Positions 1-7,270 of a stretch of DNA of 16,991 nucleotides are shown one piece after another. This DNA is from an uncultured Lachnospiraceae bacterium (GTDB taxonomy: Bacteria > Bacillota > Clostridia > Lachnospirales > Lachnospiraceae). The notes under the pieces were generated by a model. That model ran no database searches. It saw only the letters and a program-made list of their open reading frames with translations, and had not been told where the DNA came from. The translations under genes and the position numbers were made by a program. Position 1 is the first letter of the stretch. Every line of letters begins with the position of its first letter. The stretch spans positions 1-16,991 of the forward strand of contig CAJTMC010000061.1 of NCBI GenBank assembly GCA_910577115.1, in the 5' to 3' direction.

Positions 1-120
1 ATCGGAACCAAAAACGCCAACACAATGCGCCTGAACTACACCAATGCGGACTGTGAAACGATTGCGGAAGGGATTCACCGGTTAGGCGATTTGCTGAAAG
101 AGATTCTTTCTTCCTATTAA
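1..120 (+). CDS. C-terminus of a PLP-dependent aminotransferase (partial)
   Basis: This is the last 39 codons of a gene that begins before the window, ending in TAA. The peptide contains NTMRLNYTN followed by ETIAEGIHRLGDLLKEIL. That tail is characteristic of class I/II fold-type I aminotransferases of the 2-aminoadipate/MocR-like group, where an N-x-[ML]-R-L-N/S-F/Y stretch near the C-terminus carries the substrate-carboxylate-binding Arg and is followed by an amphipathic helix of the form E-x-I-x-x-G-I-x-R-L. The catalytic lysine and the PLP-binding region lie upstream and cannot be checked. It could be a free aminotransferase or the C-terminal half of a GntR-MocR regulator. A hairpin terminator follows 12 bases after the stop, so this is probably the end of a transcript. 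Confidence 0.65.
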   Translation: MGTKNANTMRLNYTNADCETIAEGIHRLGDLLKEILSSY

Positions 121-131
121 TGTATGTTTGA

Positions 132-167
132 ATGCTCACTCGCATTAACGAAAAATGAGCATCTTTT
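132..167 (+). terminator. Probable rho-independent terminator of the aminotransferase gene
   Basis: ATGCTCA (132-138) can pair with TGAGCAT (156-162), and CTTTT follows directly. The 17-base loop is long, so this is a modest terminator, but its position just after the stop codon supports it. Confidence 0.5.
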
Positions 168-248
168 AAAATCGTGTCATACGCGGAAGGAACTAACGTT
201 TCAATAACCGGAAGTGCAGCAGGGCGAGAAAACATGTGAGACAGTGTT

Positions 249-391
249 TCAAGGAATTGTTTTGCGCTCCTCCACCTTTTCCTCATTGGTAAGCTCCGGC
301 TCTGCGTAGACGGTAATGTCTGTGCTTACGACGAATAAAAGTATCGTAAGCAATAAAGGGAATAATTGATAGATAATTCTAATTTTTTCAT
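249..391 (-). pseudogene. Frameshifted small secreted-protein gene (signal peptide intact in one frame)
   Basis: On the minus strand an AAAGGAG site (405-411) precedes an ATG at 391-389, but that frame hits a stop after about 20 codons. A single extra A in the A6 run right after the start codon (plus-strand T6, 383-388) would give MKKIRIIYQ, then a hydrophobic core LFPLLLTILLFVV and a cleavage-like VYA site before an acidic EPELTNEEKVEE segment, ending in TGA at 249. That is a good Sec signal peptide followed by a very short mature part. An alternative GTG start at 434 keeps the hydrophobic frame open without a shift, giving 61 codons, but has no ribosome binding site. Beyond 249 another frame (to TAG at 193) encodes LTCFLALL and LLKR, which resembles the tail of IS1634-type transposases, so an insertion remnant may have cut the gene. 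The original function is unknown. Confidence 0.4.
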
Positions 392-599
392 TTTTATAAA
401 TATGCTCCTTTCGCAACCTGCGACTTTGTGTCACCGAAATGCTTTCGTTTGGGGAAAATGCAGGAACTGACGTTAATGTGCTAATTGGAAATTATTTAAA
501 AAAAATATTTTATAATCATTGTTTAATAGAATATTAGTGATATATTATAGTTAGATTGTACACTATTAAAAAAATGTAACTATAATAAAATAGAAAAAC

Positions 600-634
600 T
601 ATATAAATTATCTAAAATTTTTATAATTTATATA
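600..634. repeat. Perfect 12-bp AT-only inverted repeat upstream of the surface-protein gene
   Basis: TATATAAATTAT (600-611) and ATAATTTATATA (623-634) are exact reverse complements separated by 11 bases. They lie in a very AT-rich stretch (about 480-640) inside the 272-base gap 435-706 between the broken secreted-protein gene and the BspA-like gene. The gap holds no gene that I can support. A TATAAT at 571-576 could be a -10 box but has no good -35 partner. A second possible hairpin pairs GCGC (655-658) with GCGC (672-675). The repeat could be a DNA-bending or regulatory element, or a chance product of AT richness. Confidence 0.4.
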
Positions 635-706
635 CATCTTTACAGAATACATAAGGCGCGATTAAAGATTTTGCGCATATGGTGGGAATAAAAAGGGAGG
701 ATTTTT

Positions 707-3700
707 ATGGAAGTGAGAAAATTAACGAAAGAAGTAAGAAAAACAATCTGTATGTTTTTGACAGCATCAATGGTGTTTACGAACACAAGTCTGACAACAT
801 TTGCAACAGAGGAGAGTGTACAGACGAAAGAAGTTCTGACAGAGCAGGCTTTAACAGAGGAAGTTTTACAGGAAGAAACGGAAACGGCATTTACGCAAGA
901 GGGAGAAATCACCGAAGCGGAACATGATAATACAGAAAAAAGCGATATAGTAAAAGAAAATAATATCGTGGATGAAAGCAGTGTATTGGAGGAGAATATA
1001 CCGACAGAAGAAATCAATGTCATGAATGAAAGTGATATGGTAGAGGAAAACGCTTCGGCAGAGGAACTGTATGCAGTCGGAGAAAGCAATGCTGCGGAAG
1101 AAAGCGGTGATTTTATTGCGAGCGGTGCCTATGAAGACATTACATGGGTGATTGATAAAGATGGGAACCTAACGATAGAAGGGACAGGGGAATTTGCGGC
1201 CGTTGAGAATACTTCAGTTTCTAGAGCGCCGTGGTCTGACTATTATGAATCTATTAAGACTGCGACTGTGAATGTGCAAGGATTAACGGATGCTTCTTAT
1301 ATGTTTTATTTGTGCCGTTATTTGACCGATTTGGATGTAAGCGGTTTTAATACAGAAAATGTAACCAATATGAAATCTATGTTTTCCTGGTGTAGTAATC
1401 TGACCGATTTGGATGTAAGTGGTTTTAACACAGAAAATGTAACCAATATGGCGTCTATGTTTTCTTGGTGCGATAGTTTGACCAATTTGGATGTGAGCGG
1501 ATTTCGTACGGAAAACGTAGTGAATATGCAAAGCATGTTTAGAAACTGTAAGAAGCTGAATAATTTGGATGTAAGCAATTTTAACACGGAAAATGTAACG
1601 AACATGGGCGGTATGTTTTGTGACTGTCAAAATCTGAGAAACTTAGATGTAAGCAATTTTAACACGGAAAATGTAACGAACATGAACAGTATGTTTTCTG
1701 AGTGCGGTTGTTCTTTGGATGTAAGCAATTTTAACACGGAAAATGTAACAAACATGGGCAGTATGTTTTTCGGATATAGTTATCTGAATTTAAATGTGAG
1801 CAGCTTTAACACCGAAAATGTAACGAACATGGACAGTATGTTTAAAAACTGTAAAGTGGAACGCTTAAATATAAACAATTTTAATATAGAAAAAATAACG
1901 AGTATGCGGGAAATGTTTAGCGGCTGCAAAAATCTGACGCATTTGTACATAGACCGTTTAAATACGGAAAACATAACGGATATGAGCAATATGTTTAGCG
2001 GCTGTAGTGCATTGACCTATTTACCGGTACGCAATTTAAACACAAAAAACGTAACAACAATGGAATGTATGTTTAGTGGCTGTAGCAGATTAACGAGCCT
2101 GGGTGTAAGCGGTTTTAATACAGAGAATGTAACAACGATGGAATGTATGTTTAAGGACTGCAGCGGATTAACGAGTCTGGATGTAAGCGGTTTTAATACA
2201 GAGAATGTAACAACGATGGCATGGATGTTTTCCGGCTGTAGTGGATTAACGAGTCTGGATGTAAGCAGCTTTAATCTAAAAAACGTAACAACCATGGCAA
2301 TGATATTTGAAAACTGCAGCGGACTAAAGAGCTTGGATGTAAGCCGTCTTGATACGAAGAATGTAACAGATATGGAATTTATGTTTTCCGGTTGTAGTGC
2401 GCTGACTGAGTTGGATTTACATCATTTTCAAACGGAAAATGCAAGTATGCTTTGCATGTTTACTGACTGTAGAAGCTTGAAGACTCTGGATTTGAGCAGC
2501 TTTGATATAGAAGAAGGAGGTACGTCATTAAAGGGCTGCATCAATCTAAGAACACTTTATACGCCTTTTCGGACTTCTGATATAATAGAGTATGACCTGC
2601 CGGATGGAGGAACGTGGTATGACAAAGCAGGAAATACTTATACAAAACTTCCGCAGAGCAGTATTTTGCTGACAAAATATAGCATACCTAGTGCCGTAAC
2701 GCCGCATGTCATGGCAATGAAAACAAACACGGTTTATGAGTACGGCAGTGTCGTAAATATGGATGATTTGAGAGTAAAATATTATGCTGCCGATGGTACG
2801 GTTAGATGGGTTGAACCGAGTGAATACACGACGAATGCAGACGAAATCAATACATTGCAGCCAGGTGAGCAAATTCTGAGTGTGGCGTATGATGGGCTGA
2901 TGGCAGAAGTGGCTCTGACAATATTGGAACGGGAAGAAAGCAGTGAACCGGAGGAAAGCAGTACAATGCCGGAGAGTGATACAGCCGAAGAAAGCAGTAC
3001 AACGCCGGAGAGTAGTACAGCGGAAGAAAGCAGCAACACACAGGAAAGCAGTACAATGCCGGAGAGTGATACAGCCGAAGAAAGCAGTACAACGCCGGAG
3101 AGTAGTACAACGGAAGAAAGCAGCAACACACAGGAAAGCAGTACAATGCCGGAGAGTGATACAGCCGAAGAAAGCAGTACAATGCCGGAGAGTAGTACAA
3201 CGGAAGAAAGCAGTACAACGTCGGAAAGTGATACAACCGAAGAGAGTGTGCCTGAGGATCAAGATGATTCTCCATATGAGGATAACGAACGAATCGATTT
3301 AAAGTCTGTAAACAGTACGATTGCAAATATTAAAGTAAAAGTTTATGACGGAAATGCATACGAACCGGTTATTAAGGTGACAGCGGTAATCGGCGGAAAA
3401 AGGACTGTGTTGAAAGAAGGTGCAGATTATCGTGTACTCTACCAACACAATATAAATGCGGGAACGGGCACAGTGATTGTGAGAGGAAACGGAATATACA
3501 AGGGCGAGATAACCAAAACCTTTACCATCAGCCAAAAATCCGTAAAAAAGCTCAAAGTAATTACAGGCAGCATCATAGGGGCAGGCAGCTTGGATAGCCT
3601 TCCGGTTTACGTCTACGATGGTACAAAGCTTTTACAGCCTGATATAGATTACACACTCTCTAATTATAAAGCAATTAAAAGAACGTCGGCGCAGGTAACA

Positions 3701-4450
3701 ATCAATGCAGTGAAAAACAGTAATTATACAGGCTCAACGATTGTAAAATTTACCGTATACGAAAACAGTGCAGGCAGCGCGGTAAAATTGATTAATCCCG
3801 ATGACGTAACACTGGTAGAAGATGTTTGGGAATACACGGGAAAAGCAGTAACCCCCAAAGTGACAGTCAGTGTAAACGGTAAGCCTCTTACAAATAAAGA
3901 TTATAAAATACAGTACCAGAACAACAAAAATGCAGGAACAGGATTTGTAATTATAACAGGAAAAGGTGAATATAAGGGAAAAGTAGCCTTGCCATTCACA
4001 ATCAATGCAGAAACCGTGGCAGCTGATGCAATTACCATAAAGCCTGTCCCCGCAAAAACTTACAATGGAAAATTGCATAAACCAGCCGTAACCGTGACCA
4101 TACAAAAGAACGGCAAAGCCAAAAAGCTTGCTAAGAATAAGGACTACACGGTTGCTTATGAAAATAATTTTCACGCAGGAGAGGCAACTATAATTGTGAC
4201 AGGAAAAGGGAATTATGAAGGATTGAGTGCAACTGCAAAGTTTGTAATTCATTCGCAGAATATCAAAAAAGCTTCCCTGAAAGGAACGCAGGATAAACTT
4301 GTTCTTATGTACAATAAGAGAACACTGCGGGAGGGAACAGATTACGAAAAGCCTGTATATGGTACGGCAATCGCAAATAAGGTTGAAGTTACAATCAAGG
4401 GAAAAGGCGATTTCACAGGAGTTATGACAAAAAAGATAAAGACGAATTAA
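707..4450 (+). CDS. BspA-like secreted surface protein with DUF285 repeats and Ig-like C-terminal repeats
   Basis: A 1247-residue protein that starts at ATG 707 behind a strong AGGGAGG (694-700). Residues 1-33 form a signal peptide (basic N-region, hydrophobic TICMFLTASMVF, cleavage probably after TTFA). Residues 34-130 are Glu-rich and low complexity. Residues 139-165 hold the G-x-x-x-x-I-T-W-x-I-x-x-x-G-x-L-T-I-x-G-T-G segment that introduces many BspA-type repeat regions. Residues 214-621 contain about 16 copies of a 26-residue DUF285 (BspA LRR-like) unit with core FNTENVTNMxxMFxxC. Residues 665-740 look like a bacterial Ig-like domain. Residues 742-850 are a Ser/Thr/Glu linker encoded by 90-bp tandem repeats. 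Residues 865-1247 comprise five repeats of 60-75 residues with a YNGK...DY...N.NAGTG...GKG.Y.G pattern. No LPXTG motif or C-terminal membrane anchor is present, so wall attachment must be non-covalent or absent. Related proteins are adhesins or carbohydrate-interacting surface proteins; the ligand here is unknown. A strong terminator follows 11 bases after the stop. Confidence 0.88.
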   Translation: MEVRKLTKEVRKTICMFLTASMVFTNTSLTTFATEESVQTKEVLTEQALTEEVLQEETETAFTQEGEITEAEHDNTEKSDIVKENNIVDESSVLEENIPTEEINVMNESDMVEENASAEELYAVGESNAAEESGDFIASGAYEDITWVIDKDGNLTIEGTGEFAAVENTSVSRAPWSDYYESIKTATVNVQGLTDASYMFYLCRYLTDLDVSGFNTENVTNMKSMFSWCSNLTDLDVSGFNTENVTNMASMFSWCDSLTNLDVSGFRTENVVNMQSMFRNCKKLNNLDVSNFNTENVTNMGGMFCDCQNLRNLDVSNFNTENVTNMNSMFSECGCSLDVSNFNTENVTNMGSMFFGYSYLNLNVSSFNTENVTNMDSMFKNCKVERLNINNFNIEKITSMREMFSGCKNLTHLYIDRLNTENITDMSNMFSGCSALTYLPVRNLNTKNVTTMECMFSGCSRLTSLGVSGFNTENVTTMECMFKDCSGLTSLDVSGFNTENVTTMAWMFSGCSGLTSLDVSSFNLKNVTTMAMIFENCSGLKSLDVSRLDTKNVTDMEFMFSGCSALTELDLHHFQTENASMLCMFTDCRSLKTLDLSSFDIEEGGTSLKGCINLRTLYTPFRTSDIIEYDLPDGGTWYDKAGNTYTKLPQSSILLTKYSIPSAVTPHVMAMKTNTVYEYGSVVNMDDLRVKYYAADGTVRWVEPSEYTTNADEINTLQPGEQILSVAYDGLMAEVALTILEREESSEPEESSTMPESDTAEESSTTPESSTAEESSNTQESSTMPESDTAEESSTTPESSTTEESSNTQESSTMPESDTAEESSTMPESSTTEESSTTSESDTTEESVPEDQDDSPYEDNERIDLKSVNSTIANIKVKVYDGNAYEPVIKVTAVIGGKRTVLKEGADYRVLYQHNINAGTGTVIVRGNGIYKGEITKTFTISQKSVKKLKVITGSIIGAGSLDSLPVYVYDGTKLLQPDIDYTLSNYKAIKRTSAQVTINAVKNSNYTGSTIVKFTVYENSAGSAVKLINPDDVTLVEDVWEYTGKAVTPKVTVSVNGKPLTNKDYKIQYQNNKNAGTGFVIITGKGEYKGKVALPFTINAETVAADAITIKPVPAKTYNGKLHKPAVTVTIQKNGKAKKLAKNKDYTVAYENNFHAGEATIIVTGKGNYEGLSATAKFVIHSQNIKKASLKGTQDKLVLMYNKRTLREGTDYEKPVYGTAIANKVEVTIKGKGDFTGVMTKKIKTN
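1346..2569 (+). repeat. Sixteen or so 78-bp (26-residue) DUF285 repeats
   Basis: Within the surface-protein gene the unit starting at Phe214 recurs about 16 times. Each has a conserved FNTENVTNM half, then MF-x-x-C and a leucine-rich LTxLDVS half. The first five copies keep the 26-residue length. The sixth to eighth (about 1676-1890) have lost one or two codons and their cysteine or leucine positions are irregular (for example SECGCSLDVS). The later copies (from about 2046) are very similar to each other at DNA level, with TTTAATACAGAGAATGTAAC recurring, which suggests recent duplication. The final copy (from 2501) is degenerate. Confidence 0.85.
2954..3213 (+). repeat. 90-bp tandem repeat, about 2.9 copies, encoding the acidic Ser/Thr linker
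   Basis: Copies begin at 2954, 3044 and 3134 with near-identical DNA. Each encodes 30 residues made of two 12-residue subunits (ESSTxPESxTxE) plus ESSNTQ; the third copy diverges after about 80 bases. The unit length is a multiple of three, so copy-number changes keep the reading frame. The low-complexity linker probably spaces the repeat domain from the C-terminal Ig-like repeats. Confidence 0.9.
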
Positions 4451-4461
4451 ATAAAGACAGT

Positions 4462-4498
4462 AAAAGCAACGGAACGAAAAAAGGTCCGTTGCTTTTTT
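4462..4498 (+). terminator. Strong rho-independent terminator of the surface-protein gene
   Basis: AAAGCAACGGA (4463-4473) pairs perfectly with TCCGTTGCTTT (4485-4495) around an 11-base loop, and the T-run extends to 4498. The stem is flanked by A on the left and T on the right, so it could act in both directions. Confidence 0.92.
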
Positions 4499-4635
4499 GA
4501 GCACGTAAAAATAATAAAGTATCAAACTTTTATAATGACAAATAGAGGTTTAAAGAGTAAAATAATGCTATTACTATTCCTGTTTGGAGTAAAACGGAAA
4601 TAGAAATTTTGAGAAAGAATAGAGGTTGTTGTTAG

Positions 4636-5274
4636 ATGAGACTTAGGAATGTGACAGGTTCACGCGAAGTAATTGCGGACAGCCGCTTTGTCGTGCATGA
4701 GCCGTTTGCGCAGAAAGGGAAATGGAACGAAATTTTCGGTAACGACCGACCGATACATATTGAAATCGGTATGGGAAAAGGACGTTTTATGACGGATTTG
4801 GCAGCAGCAAATCCTGAGATTAATTATATCGGAATAGAAAAGTATTCAACCGTGCTTTTGCGGGCGATTCAGAAAATGGAGGAAAATGAGCTTCCCAATT
4901 TGCGTTTTATCCGTATGGAAGCGGAGGATATTTGTGAAGTTTTTGACAAAGAGGAAGTGGCAAAAATTTATCTGAATTTCTCCGACCCGTGGCCAAAAGA
5001 CCGGCACGCAAAAAGGCGGCTTCCGTCAAGACAATTTTTGGAGCGGTACGATAGAATCCTTGAGAAAGACGGACGAATTGAATTTAAGACAGATAATATG
5101 GATTTATTTGACTTTGCGTTGGAGGAGATTGCACCTGGGGGCTGGCAGCTTGAGGCAGTGACAAGAGATTTGCACCATGATGAAACGATGTTTGCGGGTA
5201 ATATTATGACGGAATATGAGGAAAAGTTTTCGTCACTTGGCAATCCGATTTATAAGTATATTATTTATCGATAG
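4636..5274 (+). CDS. trmB: tRNA (guanine-N7-)-methyltransferase TrmB
   Basis: A 212-residue cytoplasmic enzyme of the usual TrmB size. TrmB uses S-adenosylmethionine to methylate N7 of G46 in the variable loop of tRNAs. The SAM-binding motif IEIGMGKGRF is at residues 42-51. The family signature LNFSDPWPKDRHAKRRL is at 112-128, with the catalytic/tRNA-binding DPWPK. The C-terminal TDN (151-153) is also typical. The start at ATG 4636 has AGAGG at 4621-4625, a modest ribosome binding site. A TATAAT at 4531-4536 may belong to its promoter but lacks a clear -35. The gene sits alone between two terminators (4462-4498 and 5319-5358), so it is probably monocistronic. Confidence 0.95.
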   Translation: MRLRNVTGSREVIADSRFVVHEPFAQKGKWNEIFGNDRPIHIEIGMGKGRFMTDLAAANPEINYIGIEKYSTVLLRAIQKMEENELPNLRFIRMEAEDICEVFDKEEVAKIYLNFSDPWPKDRHAKRRLPSRQFLERYDRILEKDGRIEFKTDNMDLFDFALEEIAPGGWQLEAVTRDLHHDETMFAGNIMTEYEEKFSSLGNPIYKYIIYR

Positions 5275-5318
5275 AATGAGAGCGAAAGCAGTTTTTGACA
5301 CTTTAGGTATCAGGTAAG

Positions 5319-5358
5319 TGCCACAATCCTTGATGAATACTGAGGTTGTGGCATTTTT
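5319..5358 (+). terminator. Hairpin with T-run downstream of trmB
   Basis: TGCCACAATCCT (5319-5330) pairs with AGGTTGTGGCA (5343-5353) with one bulged base, followed by TTTTT (5354-5358). On the plus strand it would terminate trmB, 45 bases after its stop. It also lies just past the 3' end of the minus-strand transposase remnant, so it may have come in with that element. Confidence 0.7.
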
Positions 5359-5386
5359 GATCGCATACATGGAATATAGTAATGTT

Positions 5387-6105
5387 TTATCTCCGCTTAC
5401 TTTTTTTCTGGATTTCTTTCATTTTACGTTTTGTTATGAACTGATAGTCTGTCCGGAATTCACATGCTTCATGAAGGGCATCCGTTATCTTCTGACGCTC
5501 ATATACCGGCATAAAACCCATCATACATTTCTTCTCCGGCGATCTTATTCTGGTCGAGATAGTAGTGGTTCTTTGCTTTTTCGCCTTCTTCAGTTGCAGC
5601 AATTTTATTTACAAACCTTGCAGGATCATTGGGGGTTTTGCGCTGCCTTTTCAAAGAACCGTTTTCAACCATTTTTTCTGCCCTTGCGCTCTGTTCCGCA
5701 CAGACTGCTTTCTGATAAGCGGCATACTTCGGAGAATACGTTATGATCAGCCGCTGGTGTAGTTTTTTGTTGTAAACGGTTCATCCTTGTAATAGATATG
5801 TTCTTTATTATCCTCTGACAGATTCATGATATCCGCAGACATATCATCTGCCAGACGCCTGAAACCGCTCCTGTCCAGAGCCCATGCCCGCTCCTTGGCA
5901 GGAGCTTTTTGATTGCCTGTGTCACAATAAAAGCACGCTGTCCCATGTGGTTGAATGCTCGGTTGTCTTCCGACGCAAGACCGGCATCACTGCAGTATAT
6001 GAACTTTTCACATCCGAACTGCTTAAGAACCTTGGTTTCCAAAGGCTTTAATGATTTTTGTTCATTCTGGTTTCCGGAAAACAGCGAGAAAGCTAACGGC
6101 AGCCC
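5387..6105 (-). pseudogene. IS1634-family transposase remnant, truncated, frameshifted and internally deleted
   Basis: Reading the minus strand from 6105 gives GLPLAFSLFSGNQNEQKSLK, then KFIYCSDAGLASEDNRAFNH (the DDE-domain segment with a catalytic-type Asp), then RAFIVTQAIKK. Adding one A to the A5 run at 5906-5910 restores APAKERAWALDRSGFRRLAD. Adding one A to the A6 run at 5763-5768 restores TTKKLHQRLIITYSPKYAAY and then RFVNKIAATEEG and EEMYDGFYA. After that the expected segment up to the last catalytic Glu is missing, and the frame changes to VYERQKITDALHEACEFRTD and YQFITKRKMKEIQKKSKRR with a stop at 5387. The N-terminal third of the transposase is also absent. The element is therefore not functional. 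No clear terminal inverted repeats could be paired because the 5' end is lost; only the hairpin at 5319-5358 might mark the other end. Confidence 0.85.
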
Positions 6106-6127
6106 AAAATCTCATAATTGATTAAAA

Positions 6128-6156
6128 TTGCAAAAAACGGTTAAATATGCTAAACT
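6128..6156 (+). promoter_or_regulatory. Candidate promoter of the lipoprotein gene
   Basis: TTGCAA (6128-6133), 17 bases, then TAAACT (6151-6156) preceded by TGC, which makes an extended -10. It lies just outside the truncated end of the transposase remnant and about 160 bases upstream of the gene, leaving a long 5' leader. Confidence 0.4.
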
Positions 6157-6234
6157 ATGAAATTAGGATTCAAGATTTGTTTTTCAACACTTGAATCTGA
6201 TATGGAAATACAAATTATGAAAGATGAGAGGGAA

Positions 6235-6284
6235 GGTTGAAAATAAAATTTTCAACCGGCAAGTTTGTGCCTGGCGGCTCAAAC
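6235..6284 (+). promoter_or_regulatory. Structured leader: two consecutive hairpins upstream of the lipoprotein gene
   Basis: GGTTGAAAAT (6235-6244) and ATTTTCAACC (6248-6257) form a perfect 10-bp stem with a 3-base loop. Six bases downstream of its start of closure, GTTTGTGCC (6263-6271) and GGCTCAAAC (6276-6284) form a 9-bp stem with one T/T mismatch and a TGGC loop. Neither is followed by a T-run, so they are not terminators. I do not recognise a known riboswitch class. Confidence 0.4.
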
Positions 6285-6351
6285 TCGCAGACTGTGAAAG
6301 GAACAAGGTTATAAAAATGCGAAAGAAAAAAGAAGTGTCTGTTTATGTGTT

Positions 6352-6879
6352 GTGCTATGCGCGTTATCTGTTTTGTTGACAGCATGTTCCGCCGGAGGGA
6401 AGGACGGTGTTGTGACATGCGACGGTTTTGAATTGAAATTGGGAAAGACGACGGTTGCCCAATTGGAAAATGCCGGTTTTTCAAACTATTATTCCAGCCT
6501 CTTTGAGGAAACGAAAAAGATTGAAAGCATGTCTTCGGACGTTTTTTATGCAAAGAAAGATGATCTTTTCTATGGGTATATGTTCGCGGTCAATAAAACT
6601 GCATCACCGATTGAATTTGAAAAATGTGTGATTCGTGAAGTCACGATTTATTACGATGATCCTGATTATCCTTTTGGAGAAGTGCTGGTGAACGGTGTGG
6701 ATTTTGAAGGCTATACGCGAGAGGAAATCAAAGAGGCTATGGGCGATAGAGAAATTACTATGGATACTGACACATATCTGGGATTTGTATCCGGTGACTA
6801 TAATTATGTATTTACTTTTGCGGACGATTCCGAAACGCTAATCAGTCTTTGGGCGGTTGCGGGGTTTAAACAAAAATAA
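6352..6879 (+). CDS. Putative lipoprotein of unknown function, start region frameshifted
   Basis: The open frame from GTG 6352 encodes 175 residues beginning with a hydrophobic run that ends in a lipobox (LLTAC, Cys at residue 12), then SAGGKDG. This is a lipoprotein signal lacking its basic N-terminus. The better start is ATG 6317, behind AAGG at 6305-6308, but it is one base out of frame. An extra A in the A6 run at 6326-6331 would give MRKKKRSVCLCVVLCALSV and continue into LLTAC, a perfect lipoprotein leader. The mature part (about 163 residues) is acidic and Tyr-rich, with FELKLGKTTVAQLENAGFSN near its start, a pattern seen in small clostridial lipoproteins of unknown role. No enzyme motif is visible. 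If made, it would be anchored to the outer face of the cell membrane. Whether the gene is active depends on the real length of the A-run. Confidence 0.7.
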   Translation: MLCALSVLLTACSAGGKDGVVTCDGFELKLGKTTVAQLENAGFSNYYSSLFEETKKIESMSSDVFYAKKDDLFYGYMFAVNKTASPIEFEKCVIREVTIYYDDPDYPFGEVLVNGVDFEGYTREEIKEAMGDREITMDTDTYLGFVSGDYNYVFTFADDSETLISLWAVAGFKQK

Positions 6880-6918
6880 ATTTTAATGAGTGTTTGTTAA
6901 GAATGGAAAATATTGTTG

Positions 6919-6947
6919 TTGACATGGGGACTGGAATCTGCTAAAGT
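6919..6947 (+). promoter_or_regulatory. Promoter of the thrS T-box transcript
   Basis: TTGACA (6919-6924), 17-base spacer, TAAAGT (6942-6947). It lies immediately upstream of the T-box leader, and no other promoter-like pair is nearer. Confidence 0.65.
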
Positions 6948-6954
6948 AAATGCA

Positions 6955-7220
6955 ACAATATAAGAAAAGCGATGACGGAAAGAGTAGTTTATGTGGGCGC
7001 ATACAGAGAGAATGGCGTTTGGTGGAAGCCATTTATGAAGAAGCATGGACGAAAACCATTCCTGAGCTGTAATGCTGAAAGGATTTCTTTTTGGAAGTAA
7101 GCGTTACCGTTTGCCTGCGTTAAAGGATAGGATTTGTTGGAATCTGAAGTGAAAAGTTAAGGTGGAACCGTGCTTAGATGCACCCTTAAGACTGTTATTT
7201 GCGGTCTTTGGGTGCTTTTC
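6955..7220 (+). ncRNA. T-box leader controlling thrS
   Basis: The leader starts with the Stem I signature GATGACGGAAAGAGTAG (about 6971-6987) and contains the T-box proper, AAGGTGGAACCGTGC (7159-7173), whose TGGAACC core base-pairs with the uncharged tRNA acceptor end. A terminator (7180-7219) overlaps the antiterminator. The likely specifier is ACC at 7055-7057, a threonine codon, on the 3' side of Stem I before CTGAGCTG. That matches the downstream threonyl-tRNA synthetase. T-box leaders read through when the cognate tRNA is uncharged, so thrS should rise on threonine starvation. The specifier assignment is by alignment in my head and is less certain than the T-box itself. Confidence 0.93.
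7180..7219 (+). terminator. T-box-regulated terminator
   Basis: GCACCC (7180-7185) pairs with GGGTGC (7210-7215), and the inner AAGAC with GTCTT extends the stem. TTTTC follows. It ends 51 bases before the thrS start codon. Confidence 0.9.
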
Positions 7221-7270
7221 TTATGTTGTTGCAACGAAAAATTATTTATTTATTGGAAGGAGCAGCAATT

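Noticed and set aside
120..240. Minus-strand frame continuing through ETLSHMFSRPAALPVIETLV toward the window edge
   Set aside because: It crosses the aminotransferase terminator and runs antisense into that gene, so it is more likely chance than a real gene.
2954..3213. CRISPR-like array
   Set aside because: The repeats are contiguous, have no spacers, and lie in frame inside a coding region.
2546..3326. Several long open frames on both strands over the 90-bp repeats, with Cys/Leu/Tyr-rich or Arg/Lys-rich repeats
   Set aside because: They are frame shadows of the tandem repeat inside the surface-protein gene.
3734..4525. 263-codon minus-strand frame at the end of the surface-protein gene
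   Set aside because: It runs through the terminator and antisense to conserved Ig-like repeats, with no start signals.
7199..7270. Upstream thrS start giving 24 extra residues
   Set aside because: It falls inside the T-box terminator and lacks a ribosome binding site; ATG 7271 has a strong one.
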